DNA of 64,000 nucleotides, from NCBI RefSeq assembly GCF_900636475.1, contig NZ_LR134283.1, positions 1,798,001 to 1,862,000 of the forward strand, written 5' to 3'. Below, piece by piece: positions 43,435-53,852 of the stretch; positions within the stretch are counted from its first letter, which is position 1, and each line of letters opens with the position of its first letter. The stretch comes from Streptococcus anginosus. Its GTDB lineage: Bacteria; Bacillota; Bacilli; Lactobacillales; Streptococcaceae. The notes under the pieces were generated by a model. The model ran no database searches, was not told where the DNA came from, and saw nothing but the letters and a program-made list of their open reading frames with translations. Made by a program: the position numbers and the translations under genes.

Positions 43435-46400
43435 ATGTCATCTACGTTTGAAATTTTAATGAATCAAATTGATATGCCACTTGATATGAGACAATCAAGT
43501 GCCTTTTTACATGCAGAAATTGAGCAAGTTTTAGTGCATACCGTCAGTCATGTTTGGGAATTTCAGTTTGCTTTTGGAGAAATTTTACCCATTGAGTTGT
43601 TTCAAGAATTAAAAAAACGTTTAAATGAAGAATTTTCTAAGACGGGCAACCAAGCTATTTTTGAAATTAAGGCTGCCAATCAAGATTTTACAGAGGAGCT
43701 GTTGCAGGCTTATTACAAAGAGGCTTTTACAGAAGGACCTTGTGCCAGTCAAGGCTTTCGTAGTATGTACCAACAGCTACAGGTGCATGCTGAGGGCGAT
43801 CAGCTCTGGATTGAGGGACCATCCAGCATTGATACGGAGCATTTTCGGAAAATCCATTTGCCCAATTTAGCCAAGCAATTGGTGAAGTTTGGGTTTCCGC
43901 ATTTTCACTGTCAGGTTAAAGCAAGTGACGCCTTGACTCAGCAACAGGTTGAGACTTTCCAAGCTGAAAAAGAAAAGATTGTGCAAGCGGCTAATGATGA
44001 AGCTCTCAAAGCTATCGAAGCGCTGCAACAAATGGCACCACCACCAGCTGAGGAAAAACCAAGCTATTCTGATTTTCAAGCACGAAAAGCGGCTGCCCGA
44101 CCAAAGCTGGACAAGGCAGAGATTACGCAGATGATTGACATCCAGACCGAGGAAAATCGCATTGTCTTTGAAGGTATGGTCTTTGATCTTGAGCAAAAAG
44201 TTACCCGCACAGGGCGTGTGCTGATTAACTTTAAGATGACTGATTATACTTCTAGTTTTGCCCTTCAGAAGTGGTTTAAAAACGAAGAAGAAGCCAAAAA
44301 ATTTGACATCATTAGGAAAAATTCTTGGTTGCGTGTGCGTGGGAATATTGAAATGAATAACTTCACGCATGACTTGACCATGAATGTCCAAGATGTGCAA
44401 GAAGTGACACATTATGAGCGGAAAGACTTGATGCCAGAAGGTGAGAAGCGGATTGAATTTCACGCGCACACCAATATGTCAACCATGGATGCTCTTCCAG
44501 AAGTGGAGGAATTGATTGCGACAGCTGCTAAATGGGGGCATAAGGCAGTTGCGATTACTGACCACGGCAATGTGCAGAGTTTTCCGCATGGCTATAAAGC
44601 TGCTAAAAAAGCTGGTATTCAGCTGATTTATGGCATGGAAGCTAATATCGTGGAAGACCGAGTTCCTATTACCTATAACGAAGTGGATATGGAACTCAAG
44701 GAAGCCACTTATGTTGTCTTTGACGTGGAAACTACCGGTTTGTCTGCTATTTACAATGACTTGATCCAAGTAGCGGCAAGTAAGATGTACAAGGGGAATG
44801 TCATTGCTGAGTTTGACGAGTTTATCAATCCAGGTCATCCTTTGAGTGCTTTTACGACAGATTTGACGGGGATTACAGACGAGCATGTCAAAAATGCGAA
44901 GCCACTCGAGCAGGTCTTGCAAGAATTTCAAGACTTCTGTCAAGATACGGTACTTGTTGCCCATAATGCTACCTTTGACGTGGGATTTATGAATGTCAAT
45001 TATGAACGGCATGGACTGCCACGAATCACGCAGCCAGTCATTGATACCTTGGAGTTTGCCCGTAATCTCTACCCAGAATACAAGCGCCACGGTTTGGGAC
45101 CATTGACTAAGCGTTTTCAAGTATCGCTTGATCATCATCACATGGCTAATTATGACGCGGAAGCGACAGGACGCCTGCTCTTTATTTTCATTAACGATGC
45201 GGCAGAAAAACGAGGTGTCACCAATCTTCAAAAGCTAAACACAGATTTGGTGGATGAAAACTCCTATAAAAAAGCGCGGGTCAAACACGCTACGATTTAT
45301 GTAAAAAATCAAACGGGTTTGAAGAACATTTTTAAATTAGTCAGTTTGTCTAATACAAAGTATTTTGAGGGCGTACCGCGGATTCCACGAACAGTTTTGG
45401 ATGCGCACCGAGAAGGCTTGATTTTAGGAACAGCCTGCTCGGAAGGAGAAGTGTTTGACGCGGTTGTTTCGCAAGGCGTTGATGCTGCAGTGGAAGTCGC
45501 AAAATACTACGATTTTATTGAAATCATGCCGCCAGCAATTTATGCACCGTTGATTGCTAAAGAGCAGGTCAAGGATGTCGAAGAGCTTCACACCATTATC
45601 AAAAATTTGATTGAAGTAGGAAATCGATTAGACAAGCCTGTTCTTGCTACAGGTGATGTGCATTATATCGAGCCTGAAGAAGAAATTTATCGAGAAATTA
45701 TCGTCCGTAGTCTAGGGCAAGGGGCGATGATTAACCGTACCATTGGGCATGGTGAAAATGCTCAACCAGCTCCACTTCCAAAAGCGCATTTCCGCACAAC
45801 CAATGAAATGCTGGATGAATTTGCCTTCTTAGGTGATGAACTAGCTCGGCAGGTGGTTATTGATAATCCAAATCAATTGGCAGCAACCTTTGAACCGATT
45901 GAGGTGGTGAAAGGTGACCTTTATACACCATTTATTGACAAATCAGAGGAAAAAGTCGCTGAGATGACTTATGCCAAAGCTTTTGAAATTTATGGAAATC
46001 CGTTGCCGGATATTGTAGACCGACGAATTGAGCGGGAATTATCCTCCATTTTGGGGAATGGATTTGCCGTGATTTATCTGGCTTCGCAAATGTTGGTACA
46101 GCGTTCAAATGAGCGTGGCTATCTGGTGGGTTCACGTGGTTCGGTCGGCTCTAGTTTTGTGGCGACCATGATTGGGATTACTGAGGTAAACCCTTTATCT
46201 CCTCACTATGTTTGTGGCAAATGCCAGTATTCAGAATTTATTACGGACGGTTCTTACGGTTCAGGCTTTGATATGCCAGATAAAGATTGCCCACATTGTG
46301 GACATAAATTGAGTAAAAATGGACAAGATATTCCCTTTGAAACCTTCCTTGGTTTCGATGGTGACAAAGTGCCTGATATTGACTTGAACTTTTCTGGTGA

Positions 46401-47829
46401 AGATCAACCGAGTGCCCACTTGGATGTCCGAGATATTTTTGGTGAGGAATATGCCTTTCGTGCTGGGACTGTTGGTACAGTCGCTGCTAAAACAGCTTAT
46501 GGCTTCGTGAAAGGGTATGAGCGGGATTACAATAAATTTTATCGTGATGCAGAAGTAGAACGATTGGCGCAAGGTGCGGCAGGTGTTAAACGAACGACTG
46601 GACAGCACCCAGGAGGAATTGTGGTTATTCCAAACTATATGGATGTCTATGATTTCACACCAGTTCAGTATCCGGCGGATGATTTGACTGCCGAATGGCA
46701 AACCACTCACTTTAATTTCCATGATATTGATGAAAATGTCCTAAAACTAGATGTACTCGGTCATGATGACCCGACCATGATTCGGAAATTGCAGGATTTA
46801 TCAGGCATTGACCCAAATGAAATCCCAATGGATGACCAAGAAGTTATGGCTCTCTTTTCTGGAACAGATGTTCTCGGAGTGACACAAGAGCAAATAGGTA
46901 CGCCGACCGGTATGCTGGGGATTCCTGAGTTTGGAACCAACTTCGTGCGGGGCATGGTGGATGAAACTCATCCAACGACCTTCGCGGAATTGCTCCAATT
47001 GTCAGGTTTGTCTCACGGTACCGATGTATGGCTAGGCAATGCGCAAGATTTGATTAAGCAGGGAATTGCCGACCTGTCTACTGTTATCGGTTGTCGGGAT
47101 GACATCATGGTCTATCTGATGCACAAGGGGCTGGAGCCCAAGATGTCCTTTACCATTATGGAACGGGTGCGGAAAGGCATGTGGCTCAAAATTTCTGATG
47201 AGGAAAGAAATGGCTACATCGCTGCTATGAAGGAAAATAATGTGCCTGAGTGGTACATTGAATCTTGTGGAAAGATTAAGTACATGTTTCCCAAAGCTCA
47301 CGCGGCTGCCTATGTGATGATGGCCTTGCGGGTGGCCTACTTTAAGGTACATCATCCGATTTATTACTATTGTGCCTACTTCTCTATCCGTGCCAAAGCC
47401 TTTGACATCAAAGTCATGAGTAGTGGACTGGATGCAGTGAAGCGCAAGATGAACGAAATCTCTGAAAAACGCAAAAATAATGAAGCTTCCAACGTTGAAA
47501 TTGACCTTTATACAACTCTAGAAATTGTCAATGAAATGTTGGAAAGAGGTTTCAAATTTGGCAAACTCAATCTGTATAAGAGTGATGCGACAGAATTTCT
47601 TATTGACGGAGATAGCTTAATTCCTCCATTTTCTGCTATGGATGGTTTGGGAGACAACGTTGCAAAACAATTGGTTAAAGCGCGTGCAGAAGGAGAATTT
47701 CTTTCAAAAACCGAATTGCGCAAGCGTGGTGGCTTGTCCACTACTCTAGTCGATAAAATGGATGAAATGGGTATTCTAGGCAATATGCCAGAAGACAATC
47801 AGCTCAGTCTCTTTGATGATTTATTCTAA
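43435..47829 (+). CDS. polC: DNA polymerase III PolC-type alpha subunit
   Basis: A 1464-residue replicative polymerase. Domain order: N-terminal domain, OB fold ([20 protein letters not shown]), split PHP ([16 protein letters not shown]), an inserted DEDD 3'-5' exonuclease ([20 protein letters not shown]), the rest of PHP, then the polymerase palm with catalytic aspartates in [11 protein letters not shown] zinc-binding region ([17 protein letters not shown]) and C-terminal thumb/fingers follow. It is the main leading-strand polymerase of Firmicutes. The start at 43435 follows GAGGAAAAAAG; an extended -10 TGGTAAAAT lies at 43399-43407. Confidence 0.97.
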   Translation: MSSTFEILMNQIDMPLDMRQSSAFLHAEIEQVLVHTVSHVWEFQFAFGEILPIELFQELKKRLNEEFSKTGNQAIFEIKAANQDFTEELLQAYYKEAFTEGPCASQGFRSMYQQLQVHAEGDQLWIEGPSSIDTEHFRKIHLPNLAKQLVKFGFPHFHCQVKASDALTQQQVETFQAEKEKIVQAANDEALKAIEALQQMAPPPAEEKPSYSDFQARKAAARPKLDKAEITQMIDIQTEENRIVFEGMVFDLEQKVTRTGRVLINFKMTDYTSSFALQKWFKNEEEAKKFDIIRKNSWLRVRGNIEMNNFTHDLTMNVQDVQEVTHYERKDLMPEGEKRIEFHAHTNMSTMDALPEVEELIATAAKWGHKAVAITDHGNVQSFPHGYKAAKKAGIQLIYGMEANIVEDRVPITYNEVDMELKEATYVVFDVETTGLSAIYNDLIQVAASKMYKGNVIAEFDEFINPGHPLSAFTTDLTGITDEHVKNAKPLEQVLQEFQDFCQDTVLVAHNATFDVGFMNVNYERHGLPRITQPVIDTLEFARNLYPEYKRHGLGPLTKRFQVSLDHHHMANYDAEATGRLLFIFINDAAEKRGVTNLQKLNTDLVDENSYKKARVKHATIYVKNQTGLKNIFKLVSLSNTKYFEGVPRIPRTVLDAHREGLILGTACSEGEVFDAVVSQGVDAAVEVAKYYDFIEIMPPAIYAPLIAKEQVKDVEELHTIIKNLIEVGNRLDKPVLATGDVHYIEPEEEIYREIIVRSLGQGAMINRTIGHGENAQPAPLPKAHFRTTNEMLDEFAFLGDELARQVVIDNPNQLAATFEPIEVVKGDLYTPFIDKSEEKVAEMTYAKAFEIYGNPLPDIVDRRIERELSSILGNGFAVIYLASQMLVQRSNERGYLVGSRGSVGSSFVATMIGITEVNPLSPHYVCGKCQYSEFITDGSYGSGFDMPDKDCPHCGHKLSKNGQDIPFETFLGFDGDKVPDIDLNFSGEDQPSAHLDVRDIFGEEYAFRAGTVGTVAAKTAYGFVKGYERDYNKFYRDAEVERLAQGAAGVKRTTGQHPGGIVVIPNYMDVYDFTPVQYPADDLTAEWQTTHFNFHDIDENVLKLDVLGHDDPTMIRKLQDLSGIDPNEIPMDDQEVMALFSGTDVLGVTQEQIGTPTGMLGIPEFGTNFVRGMVDETHPTTFAELLQLSGLSHGTDVWLGNAQDLIKQGIADLSTVIGCRDDIMVYLMHKGLEPKMSFTIMERVRKGMWLKISDEERNGYIAAMKENNVPEWYIESCGKIKYMFPKAHAAAYVMMALRVAYFKVHHPIYYYCAYFSIRAKAFDIKVMSSGLDAVKRKMNEISEKRKNNEASNVEIDLYTTLEIVNEMLERGFKFGKLNLYKSDATEFLIDGDSLIPPFSAMDGLGDNVAKQLVKARAEGEFLSKTELRKRGGLSTTLVDKMDEMGILGNMPEDNQLSLFDDLF

Positions 47830-47998
47830 AACTTCTTCTTTTGATGAAAGACAGGAATTTCATCAACGGCAGCTGCCACTAAACTAGAATTTTTGCTTAT
47901 TCATTTGCGAAATATTATTGATTTTGCAATCTTCCATGGTAATGATTTATTGCGAGTAGCTAGCTGTTTTTTGAAAGGTTCTGCCTCAAAATTACTAC

Positions 47999-48016
47999 TT
48001 GTAAAATTTTTTACAA
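47999..48016. promoter_or_regulatory. Perfect palindrome upstream of a small membrane gene
   Basis: TTGTAAAA-TT-TTTTACAA is an inverted repeat with 8-base arms, 57 bases before the gene at 48073. It may be an operator; no matching regulator is recognised. Confidence 0.4.
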
Positions 48017-48072
48017 AATTTATAGATTACTGTTGTTCCTTGTAAGCTATTTACAAATAGAAAGGATACGTT

Positions 48073-48255
48073 ATGAAGTTAATAATTTCAGCTGAAGATA
48101 AAAAAGCTCTAAGAGATTTTCATTATTCACTAGAATTTTCTGGGAAAGTAGTACTTGCTTCGGTGGCGTTGGTCAGTTTGGCTGTATTAGCAAGTCGTGC
48201 CTATTCTTCCAAAAACAAGAAAGGCTGCTGTTTGCATAAAATAGTGCAAAAGTGA
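48073..48255 (+). CDS. Small single-pass membrane protein, unknown
   Basis: A 60-residue protein. A charged N-terminal part (about 1-20) is followed by a hydrophobic segment (GKVVLASVALVSLAVLAS, about 24-41) and a basic, Cys-containing tail (KNKKGCCLHKIVQK). The RBS is GAAAGGA at 48060-48066. It is 31 bases before the GlsB-like gene and probably cotranscribed. I do not recognise the family. Confidence 0.55.
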   Translation: MKLIISAEDKKALRDFHYSLEFSGKVVLASVALVSLAVLASRAYSSKNKKGCCLHKIVQK

Positions 48256-48286
48256 GAATAATGAAATAATCAGGAAGGATAACTAA

Positions 48287-48517
48287 ATGATTGGAAGTAT
48301 GTTTGTCGGCTTCATTATTGGTCTAATTGCAGCAGCAATCACCAATCGTGGAGAACGAATGGGCTGTATCGGTAAAATCTTACTAGGTTGGTTTGGAGCC
48401 TGGCTTGGGCAAATGCTCTTTGGTAGCTGGGGACCTCATCTGTCAGATACAGCAATCATTCCTTCAGTGTTGGGAGCGATTATTCTTTTAGCTATTTTCT
48501 GGGAAAGAGGAAGCTGA
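48287..48517 (+). CDS. GlsB/YeaQ/YmgE family membrane protein
   Basis: A 76-residue protein with three hydrophobic segments and the family pattern FIIGLIAAAITNRGERMGCIG then LLGWFGAWLGQMLF. This is the transglycosylase-associated/GlsB family, often linked to stress responses (with Gls24/Asp23 in related bacteria); its biochemical role is unknown. No Gls24 gene is next to it in this window. Confidence 0.8.
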   Translation: MIGSMFVGFIIGLIAAAITNRGERMGCIGKILLGWFGAWLGQMLFGSWGPHLSDTAIIPSVLGAIILLAIFWERGS

Positions 48518-48577
48518 CTTCTAAAAATAGGAGTGAGACTGATACCTACGATTGCTAGTGCAGTCGTCCACAAAGGA

Positions 48578-48599
48578 ATTAACATTTGAAAATGTTAAT
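48578..48599. repeat. Perfect 10-base inverted repeat
   Basis: ATTAACATTT-GA-AAATGTTAAT, in the 491-base gap between the GlsB-like gene and def. No T tract follows, so it is not a terminator. No other gene-like signal is seen in 48518-48870. Confidence 0.45.
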
Positions 48600-48873
48600 C
48601 TCAGCTTTCTTATTTCAAGGCTTCGGTACAAAATGTTCTGTATAGTCTCGCCCCACAAGGCGACTTAACTGTTTTCCTTACTGTTGAGGTAGTGAATGTA
48701 GAAAACGAAATTTTCATCAAAAGTGCTCTTTAGTGAATGAAGATGAGACTTGCTTCACAGGTTCTATTTATCACCTCAAAACGGTGCTTTGTTTCGTGCG
48801 ATAGCAGTTACGTTAAAATTGCTTGTCATCATAAAGGAGTGCGTCTGAGACAGATTCACATGATAACTACAAA

Positions 48874-48926
48874 AAAAGAACAACCTTAATTTTCTGTTTA
48901 TCAGAATGCCAAAGTTGTTCTTTTAA
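48874..48926. terminator. Bidirectional terminator between glsB-like gene and def
   Basis: AAAAGAACAACCTT pairs with AAAGTTGTTCTTTT across a 24-base loop. As and Ts flank the two arms, so it can serve both strands. It probably terminates def from the minus side. Confidence 0.7.
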
Positions 48927-49008
48927 TTTGTATTATTGAGTTATAGTGCTTTTATAAAGAAATTTTAATTAGGAATGCTGTTTTAGAACAGAGATTCCTT
49001 TTTATTTA

Positions 49009-49623
49009 TTATTCAATCACTAACATGCCTTCTTTGATCGCGAAAGGATCTTTTTCATTGATGCGGTCATAGAACATGATGCCGTTGGTGTGGTCAATCT
49101 CGTGTTGAACTACGATTGAGTTGTATCCTTTGAGTTTGATACGGTGTTTTTCGCCTTCTTTGTCAAAATATTCAACAGTGACACGCGCATGGCGCACGAC
49201 ATAACCAGGCACTTCGCGGTCAACAGACAAGCAACCCTCCCCTTCAGCTAGTGCAGCATCTTGAACAGAATGTGCCACTACTTTAGCGTTGTACATAACC
49301 GTTTGCAAAGCGTAGGCTTCCTTTGGTGGATTACCCTCTTTGTCTGGCAGGTTTGGCACCAATACAGCAATAATCCGCTTTGACAGATCTAGCTGAGGTG
49401 CAGCTAGACCAACACCGCCACGAAGCCCCATTTTTTCAGCAGTTGCAGGGTCTTGTGAATTTCTCAAAAATTGGAGCATTTTTTCACCCAAGATAACTTC
49501 TTGTTCTGTAAGTGGAAAGGTGACATCCTTAGCGACTGCCCGAAGCGTTGGATTTCCTTCACGAATGATGTCATTCATATCAATCAAATGAGCTGGTTTT
49601 GTTAATTTTTCAATAACAGACAT
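49009..49623 (-). CDS. def: Peptide deformylase
   Basis: A 204-residue type II (Gram-positive) deformylase. It removes the formyl group from nascent proteins. The three motifs are present: [11 protein letters not shown] (GxGLAAPQ), [11 protein letters not shown] (EGCLS, metal Cys) and [11 protein letters not shown] (HEXXH). The length fits the longer Firmicute type with the [20 protein letters not shown] start. It has an AAGGAG site upstream and is monocistronic. Confidence 0.96.
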   Translation of the reverse strand: MSVIEKLTKPAHLIDMNDIIREGNPTLRAVAKDVTFPLTEQEVILGEKMLQFLRNSQDPATAEKMGLRGGVGLAAPQLDLSKRIIAVLVPNLPDKEGNPPKEAYALQTVMYNAKVVAHSVQDAALAEGEGCLSVDREVPGYVVRHARVTVEYFDKEGEKHRIKLKGYNSIVVQHEIDHTNGIMFYDRINEKDPFAIKEGMLVIE

Positions 49624-49785
49624 GTTTTCTCCTTCGTTCTAAAAATGGATTTTTATTCCAAATTAAATTCTTTGTATATGATAAATATAACACAAAATAA
49701 AGGAGAAAGAAAGGAATCGAAATAGCGTGTAATGAATATGTGGAGAAAACACGAAATAAATTAGTAAAAAATTAGTCTATTTTGC

Positions 49786-49814
49786 TTGATATTTTTAGCA
49801 AAAATATGTATGAT
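49786..49814 (+). promoter_or_regulatory. Promoter of the truncated gene at 49880
   Basis: The -35 is TTGATA (49786-49791) and the -10 is TATGAT (49809-49814), with a 17-base spacer. An AGGAGG site at 49865 follows. It still drives transcription into the ISL3 remnant. Confidence 0.68.
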
Positions 49815-49879
49815 ATTTAGTTGAATACCTAAAATATTATTAGTAACAAAATAAATTACTTTTTAGGAGGGACAAAAAA

Positions 49880-50088
49880 TTGAAAATTCTACTATTTAGA
49901 AATACGGGATATGTAACCAAAAAGTTTATACAAGAAGCTTTTCCAAAGGATACGGTTTATCTTTTGGGAGAAACAGATTTAAAAAGTTCAAAAAAATTAA
50001 AATTGACAGTTTTTCCGAAAACAAAAGAAGCCATTTTAGTAGAAGTTTTAAGAACCTATCAATTTGACCAAATTCGGCTCTTTGTCAA
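49880..50088 (+). pseudogene. Gene start cut off by the ISL3-type element (epimerase-like)
   Basis: From a TTG at 49880 the frame gives MKILLFRNTGYVTKKFIQEA, then FPKDTVYLLGETD and EVLRTYQFDQIRLFVNCS, and enters the IS end at 50089, stopping at 50111-50113. The beta-alpha-beta start with KILLFRNTGYV and the spacing to FDQIRLFVN resemble the N-terminus of an SDR/epimerase-type NAD-binding protein, but the glycine motif is poor. No continuation is found after the IS remnant at 51012. Confidence 0.5.
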
Positions 50089-51012
50089 CTGTAGTGGGTT
50101 AATGAAAAGCTAAGATTGAGAGAGGACGAGATTCGTTCTCTCTCTTTTGATATTCAAAGCGATGAGAATGCGTTTCTTAAAGTTGTCAAAGTTCCGAAAT
50201 CCAAAAGCGTTTCGCTTGATGGCCTTAATGAGATTGTTGGTCGCTTCCAACTTGGCGTTGGAGTAGGGTAGTTCCAAGGCGTTGGTAATCTTGTCTCTGT
50301 CCTTCAGGAAAGTCCGAAAGACGGTTTGAAAAATCGGGTGAACATCCGAAATAACCTCCTCCATCAGGTCAAAGAAATAATCAGCTTGCTTTTCCTGAAA
50401 GTGAAAGAGCAGAAGCTGGTAAAGCTCATCTTCCCTTTCTTGAAGCTGTACTCATCCCAGCTCATAATCTCTGCCAGTTGGTTTCAAATTTGAATTCCTT
50501 GAACTTGCGAATGACGGTTGAAGTTGAGATAGAGAGCCTGTGGGCAATGTCAGTCATGACTTGTTTCTCAATCAGTAATTGAGCGATTTTTTGTTTGACT
50601 GCGGCGGCAATCTGGTGATTTTTCTGGACGAGGGAGGTTTCAGCGACAGCCATTTTTCCACAGTTCTTACAGCGAAAGCGACGCTTTTTGAGTCGGATAA
50701 GAGTTTTGTATCCCGCTGTCTCCAGATAAGGGATTTTAGAAGGTTTCTGGAAGTCGTATTTGGCCATCTGAGGGCATGGAGGGGCATCATAGTCAAGGCG
50801 GGCCATAATTTCTTTGTGAGTACTGCCATCAAAAAGATTGTCTATTTTGATATTTTGGTCTTTAATTCCAAGAAGTTTTGTGATAAAATCGAGTTGTTCC
50901 ATATGAGTCTTTCTAATGAGTTGTCTAAACGCTTTTCATTATAGGTCATAGGGGACTTTTTATATACACAAAAATAACTCCATAATCTCTGCGGTGATGT
51001 TACCCACTACAG
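50089..51012 (-). mobile_element. ISL3-family element with internal deletion
   Basis: Inverted ends CTGTAGTGGGT (50089-50099) and ACCCACTACAG (51002-51012) bound about 0.92 kb. A full ISL3-type element is about 1.4 kb. The transposase on the minus strand has lost its middle. It interrupts the gene starting at 49880. Confidence 0.88.
50110..50902 (-). pseudogene. ISL3-family transposase, central domain deleted
   Basis: The N-terminal part (50902-50462) starts MEQLDFITKLLGIKDQNIKI and has the ISL3 zinc-finger pattern (FRCKNCGKM) and a helix-turn-helix (MTDIAHRLSISTSTVIRKF). It runs into a stop near MSWDEYSFKKGKMS. The next homologous part is LYQLLLFHFQEKQADYFFDL and the C-terminal MEEVISDVHPIFQTVF to IKRNAFGFRNFDNF, ending at 50110. 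Roughly 190 residues with most of the DDE domain are missing, so it is inactive. Confidence 0.85.
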
Positions 51013-51160
51013 AAATTATAGAGCCTATAAAGTTTCCCCTTAAGTTGATATAAAAATAGCAACTTAGGGGGTGTTTGCTTTAACTTTGTGGATTATCAGA
51101 TTGCGTCTTTTCATAAAAAACTGTATGATAGGGATAGTGTGATTTTAGAAAGAAGATAAG

Positions 51161-52333
51161 ATGAAAAGATTCATGGAGAAAGCTAGTATTCTGGCTTTAT
51201 CATTTGTGTTAACAACGGCATTTTCAATTTCCAGCGCCTTACCAGCAATGTCTCAGTTTTATAAGAATTATTCCTCTAGTCAAGTAGAGTTATTAGTCTC
51301 CTTGCCGTCCATTGGGATTATGTCTTTGCTGATTTTTAATAGTGTTTTAGAGCGTTTTTTATCTGAGCGACAAATGATTATACTAGGGCTATTGTTATTT
51401 TCTCTTTGTGGCCTCATCCCATTTTTCAATCAAGCTTATGGTCTCGTTTTTGCTTCGCGATTTATTTTTGGTTTAGGGCTAGGGATGATGAACCCTCGAG
51501 CAATTGCGATTATTAGTGAGCGATTCCAAGGGAGAGAGCGTGTGCAGATGTTAGGCTACCGTGGGTCAGCAGAAGTTGTTGGGATGGCTTTGTTGACTTT
51601 AGCGGTCGGGCAACTCTTGCGTTTTGGTTGGACAACTACTTTTCTGGTTTATACAGTTGGCTTTATTGTTTTAGCATTGTATCTTTTGTTTGTTCCTTAT
51701 GAAAAAAGCAAAGTCGATAAACATAAGTATCTCAAGTCTGCTCAAAAAATGACCACAAAACAAGTGCGTTTAAGCATATTGTTGGCTTTTATAGCTGGAA
51801 TGATTGTATGTACCAATGTCGCTATCAATTTACGTATTCCAAGTCTTGTCTTACAGAATAAAATGGGAAGTGCTGAAACAGCGAGCTTGATTCTCAGCTG
51901 TATGCAGCTTATCGGGATTTTAGCTGGTGTTAGCTTTGCTAGTCTAGTGAGTTTACTGAAAAATCGCTTATTGACAGTAACGGGAATTGTTTTTGGTTTC
52001 AGTCAAGTGATGATTGGCTTTTCGAGCCACATTTGGTTCTTAAGTTTAAGTGCTCTGTTGGCTGGTTTTGCTTATAGCGTATCTCTAACAGCTGTATTTC
52101 ATATTGTATCAGAGAAAATTCCTGCCCATTTGGTCAATCGCGCAACAGCGATTGTTGTCTTGGGTTGCAGTAGTGGTGCTTCGGTGTCAACATTCGTCCT
52201 ATCCTTGATTGGAATCATTTCTTCTGTTCCAACCTTTATTTTTAGTGTATTAGGAGTTCTCATGATAGCAGTATCCATTTTAGCTGTTTTTGTCACTCAT
52301 CAACAAAATGAGGAAAAAGATGCGATTAGATAA
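51161..52333 (+). CDS. Major facilitator superfamily transporter
   Basis: A 390-residue MFS protein with about 12 hydrophobic segments and the conserved loop region FASRFIFGLGLGMMNPRAIA plus GYRGSAEVVGMALL. The substrate is not evident; the sequence is of the general drug/small-molecule efflux type. Its last 14 bases overlap the start of the pseudouridine synthase gene at 52320, so the two are cotranscribed. Confidence 0.82.
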   Translation: MKRFMEKASILALSFVLTTAFSISSALPAMSQFYKNYSSSQVELLVSLPSIGIMSLLIFNSVLERFLSERQMIILGLLLFSLCGLIPFFNQAYGLVFASRFIFGLGLGMMNPRAIAIISERFQGRERVQMLGYRGSAEVVGMALLTLAVGQLLRFGWTTTFLVYTVGFIVLALYLLFVPYEKSKVDKHKYLKSAQKMTTKQVRLSILLAFIAGMIVCTNVAINLRIPSLVLQNKMGSAETASLILSCMQLIGILAGVSFASLVSLLKNRLLTVTGIVFGFSQVMIGFSSHIWFLSLSALLAGFAYSVSLTAVFHIVSEKIPAHLVNRATAIVVLGCSSGASVSTFVLSLIGIISSVPTFIFSVLGVLMIAVSILAVFVTHQQNEEKDAIR

Positions 52334-53048
52334 GTTTTTAGTAGAAATGGGCTTTGGCTCACGAACAGAAGTCAAGCAACTATTGAAAAAGAAGCAAGTT
52401 TTGGTGAATGGAAAAATAGAAACATCTGCGAAAGTGCAAATAGATGAAAATCAGGACGAAATTTCGGTCAATAACCGAGTTCTAGTCTATGAAAGATTTG
52501 TCTATTATCTTTTAAATAAACCCAAAGGTGTCATTTCTGCTACTGAAGATGATAAGCATCGAACGGTTTTGGATTTGCTGGATGAAAATGCACGTCAGAA
52601 AGAAGTCTTTCCAGTTGGACGGCTCGATATTGATACTCATGGTCTTTTGTTATTAACCAATAATGGAGCTTTGGCTCACGCTATGCTGTCTCCTAAAAAG
52701 CATGTAGCAAAAGTTTACCGTGCAAAGGTAGATGGGATTATGACTGAAAAAGATGCAGAGCGTTTTGAAGCAGGGATAGAGCTCAAAGACTTTACCTGTC
52801 AGCCTGCAAAACTGACCATATTAGAAGTGAATGAAGAGCAGCAAACTTCTCTGGTGGAGATTATAATTTCTGAAGGAAAATTTCACCAAGTGAAGCGAAT
52901 GGTTCAGGCTTGCGGAAAAACGGTAACAGATTTGGAACGCCTTTCTATGGGACCGCTTATGCTGGATGAGCGTTTGGAATTAGGGGCTTTCCGTCGTTTG
53001 ACAAAAGAAGAATTAGAAAAACTCACTATTTTTGGTGTAGAACTCTAA
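52320..53048 (+). CDS. rsuA: Pseudouridine synthase, RsuA/RluB/RluE/RluF family
   Basis: A 242-residue protein starting MRLDKFLVEMGFGSRTEVKQ at 52320, with GAGG inside the MFS gene end as its ribosome site; an in-frame ATG at 52290 is rejected. It has an N-terminal S4 RNA-binding domain (1-60) and a catalytic domain with the active Asp in GRLDIDTHGLLLLTNNG. The FHQVKRMVQACGKTV block fits RsuA, which modifies U516 of 16S rRNA. The exact target (16S or 23S) is inferred. Confidence 0.87.
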   Translation: MRLDKFLVEMGFGSRTEVKQLLKKKQVLVNGKIETSAKVQIDENQDEISVNNRVLVYERFVYYLLNKPKGVISATEDDKHRTVLDLLDENARQKEVFPVGRLDIDTHGLLLLTNNGALAHAMLSPKKHVAKVYRAKVDGIMTEKDAERFEAGIELKDFTCQPAKLTILEVNEEQQTSLVEIIISEGKFHQVKRMVQACGKTVTDLERLSMGPLMLDERLELGAFRRLTKEELEKLTIFGVEL

Positions 53049-53122
53049 GTCGGAATGTCCCATTTGACAAAACCTTTCCTTCTTGGTAGAATAAGAATGT
53101 CGTTAAAGACAAATAACTTTTT

Positions 53123-53148
53123 CTTGGTATTAGGTGGGCCAAGCCTAA
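53123..53148 (+). promoter_or_regulatory. rpsO leader with possible H-type pseudoknot
   Basis: CTTGG (53123-53127) can pair with CCAAG (53139-53143), and TTAGG (53130-53134) with CCTAA (53144-53148). The two stems interleave and stack without a gap, the arrangement of an H-type pseudoknot. It lies 35 bases before the S15 start codon, so autoregulation by S15 binding is plausible. A simple TTAGG/CCTAA hairpin is the alternative. Confidence 0.5.
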
Positions 53149-53182
53149 CACTCGGATGAAGCGTAAAGAAAAGGAGTCTATC

Positions 53183-53452
53183 ATGGCAATCTCAAAAGAG
53201 AAAAAAAATGAAATTATTGCACAATATGCACGTCACGAAGGTGACACAGGTTCAGTTGAAGTACAAGTAGCTGTTCTTACTTGGGAAATCAATCACCTCA
53301 ACGAACACATCAAGGTACACAAAAAAGACCACGCTACTTACCGTGGTTTGATGAAAAAAATCGGCCGCCGTCGTAATCTTCTTGCCTATTTGCGTAAGAA
53401 CGATGTTAACCGTTACCGTGAATTGATCAACTCACTCGGACTTCGTCGTTAA
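53183..53452 (+). CDS. rpsO: 30S ribosomal protein S15
   Basis: An 89-residue S15 starting [20 protein letters not shown] at 53183 with AAGGAG upstream; the in-frame ATG at 53156 is too early. Conserved blocks [20 protein letters not shown] and [20 protein letters not shown] are intact. S15 binds 16S rRNA early in 30S assembly and often represses its own mRNA. It is followed by a strong terminator. Confidence 0.97.
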   Translation: MAISKEKKNEIIAQYARHEGDTGSVEVQVAVLTWEINHLNEHIKVHKKDHATYRGLMKKIGRRRNLLAYLRKNDVNRYRELINSLGLRR

Positions 53453-53460
53453 TTCAATTA

Positions 53461-53491
53461 AAAGTCTCTCATGAAAATGAGAGACTTTTTT
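53461..53491 (+). terminator. Intrinsic terminator after rpsO
   Basis: AAAGTCTCTCAT pairs perfectly with ATGAGAGACTTT around a GAAA tetraloop, followed by Ts. Confidence 0.95.
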
Positions 53492-53615
53492 TCTACCATT
53501 AGAAATAGAAATGTGGCAGAGTAAGCATATCCTTTGACTGTTGTAACAACTATTGATACAATGTATTTATAAAAATAATTACAAATGTAATTGAATAATA
53601 AAAAGGAGAATGACC

Positions 53616-53837
53616 ATGATTGAAATCACTTATTTGGATGCTAGTAAGCAAGAGAGGGTTATAACGTTTGAAAGCTATCAAGAATTTGAGCAATCTCAAC
53701 AAGCCTGCTTGATCAATGTAGCAGATTATTATCCGGTTCAAAAGCTGCTTGTTAATGGACAAAAATTGGATTACCAAGGGACTTACGGTGATGTTTTCTT
53801 TTATCTAATGAAGCAAGATTTAAATCAATACAAATAA
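53616..53837 (+). CDS. DUF4649 family small protein
   Basis: A 73-residue soluble protein starting MIEITYLDASKQERVITFES. The ATG at 53616 is preferred over 53610 because AAAGGAG (53602-53608) is too close to the latter. It matches the DUF4649 family of streptococci, often next to trxA; function unknown. It is 15 bases upstream of trxA, so probably one operon. Confidence 0.78.
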   Translation: MIEITYLDASKQERVITFESYQEFEQSQQACLINVADYYPVQKLLVNGQKLDYQGTYGDVFFYLMKQDLNQYK

Positions 53838-53852
53838 AAGTGAGGTAAAATG

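Noticed and set aside
44479..45231. 250-codon minus-strand frame opposite polC
   Set aside because: Shadow of the conserved polC reading frame, without ribosome site or family match.
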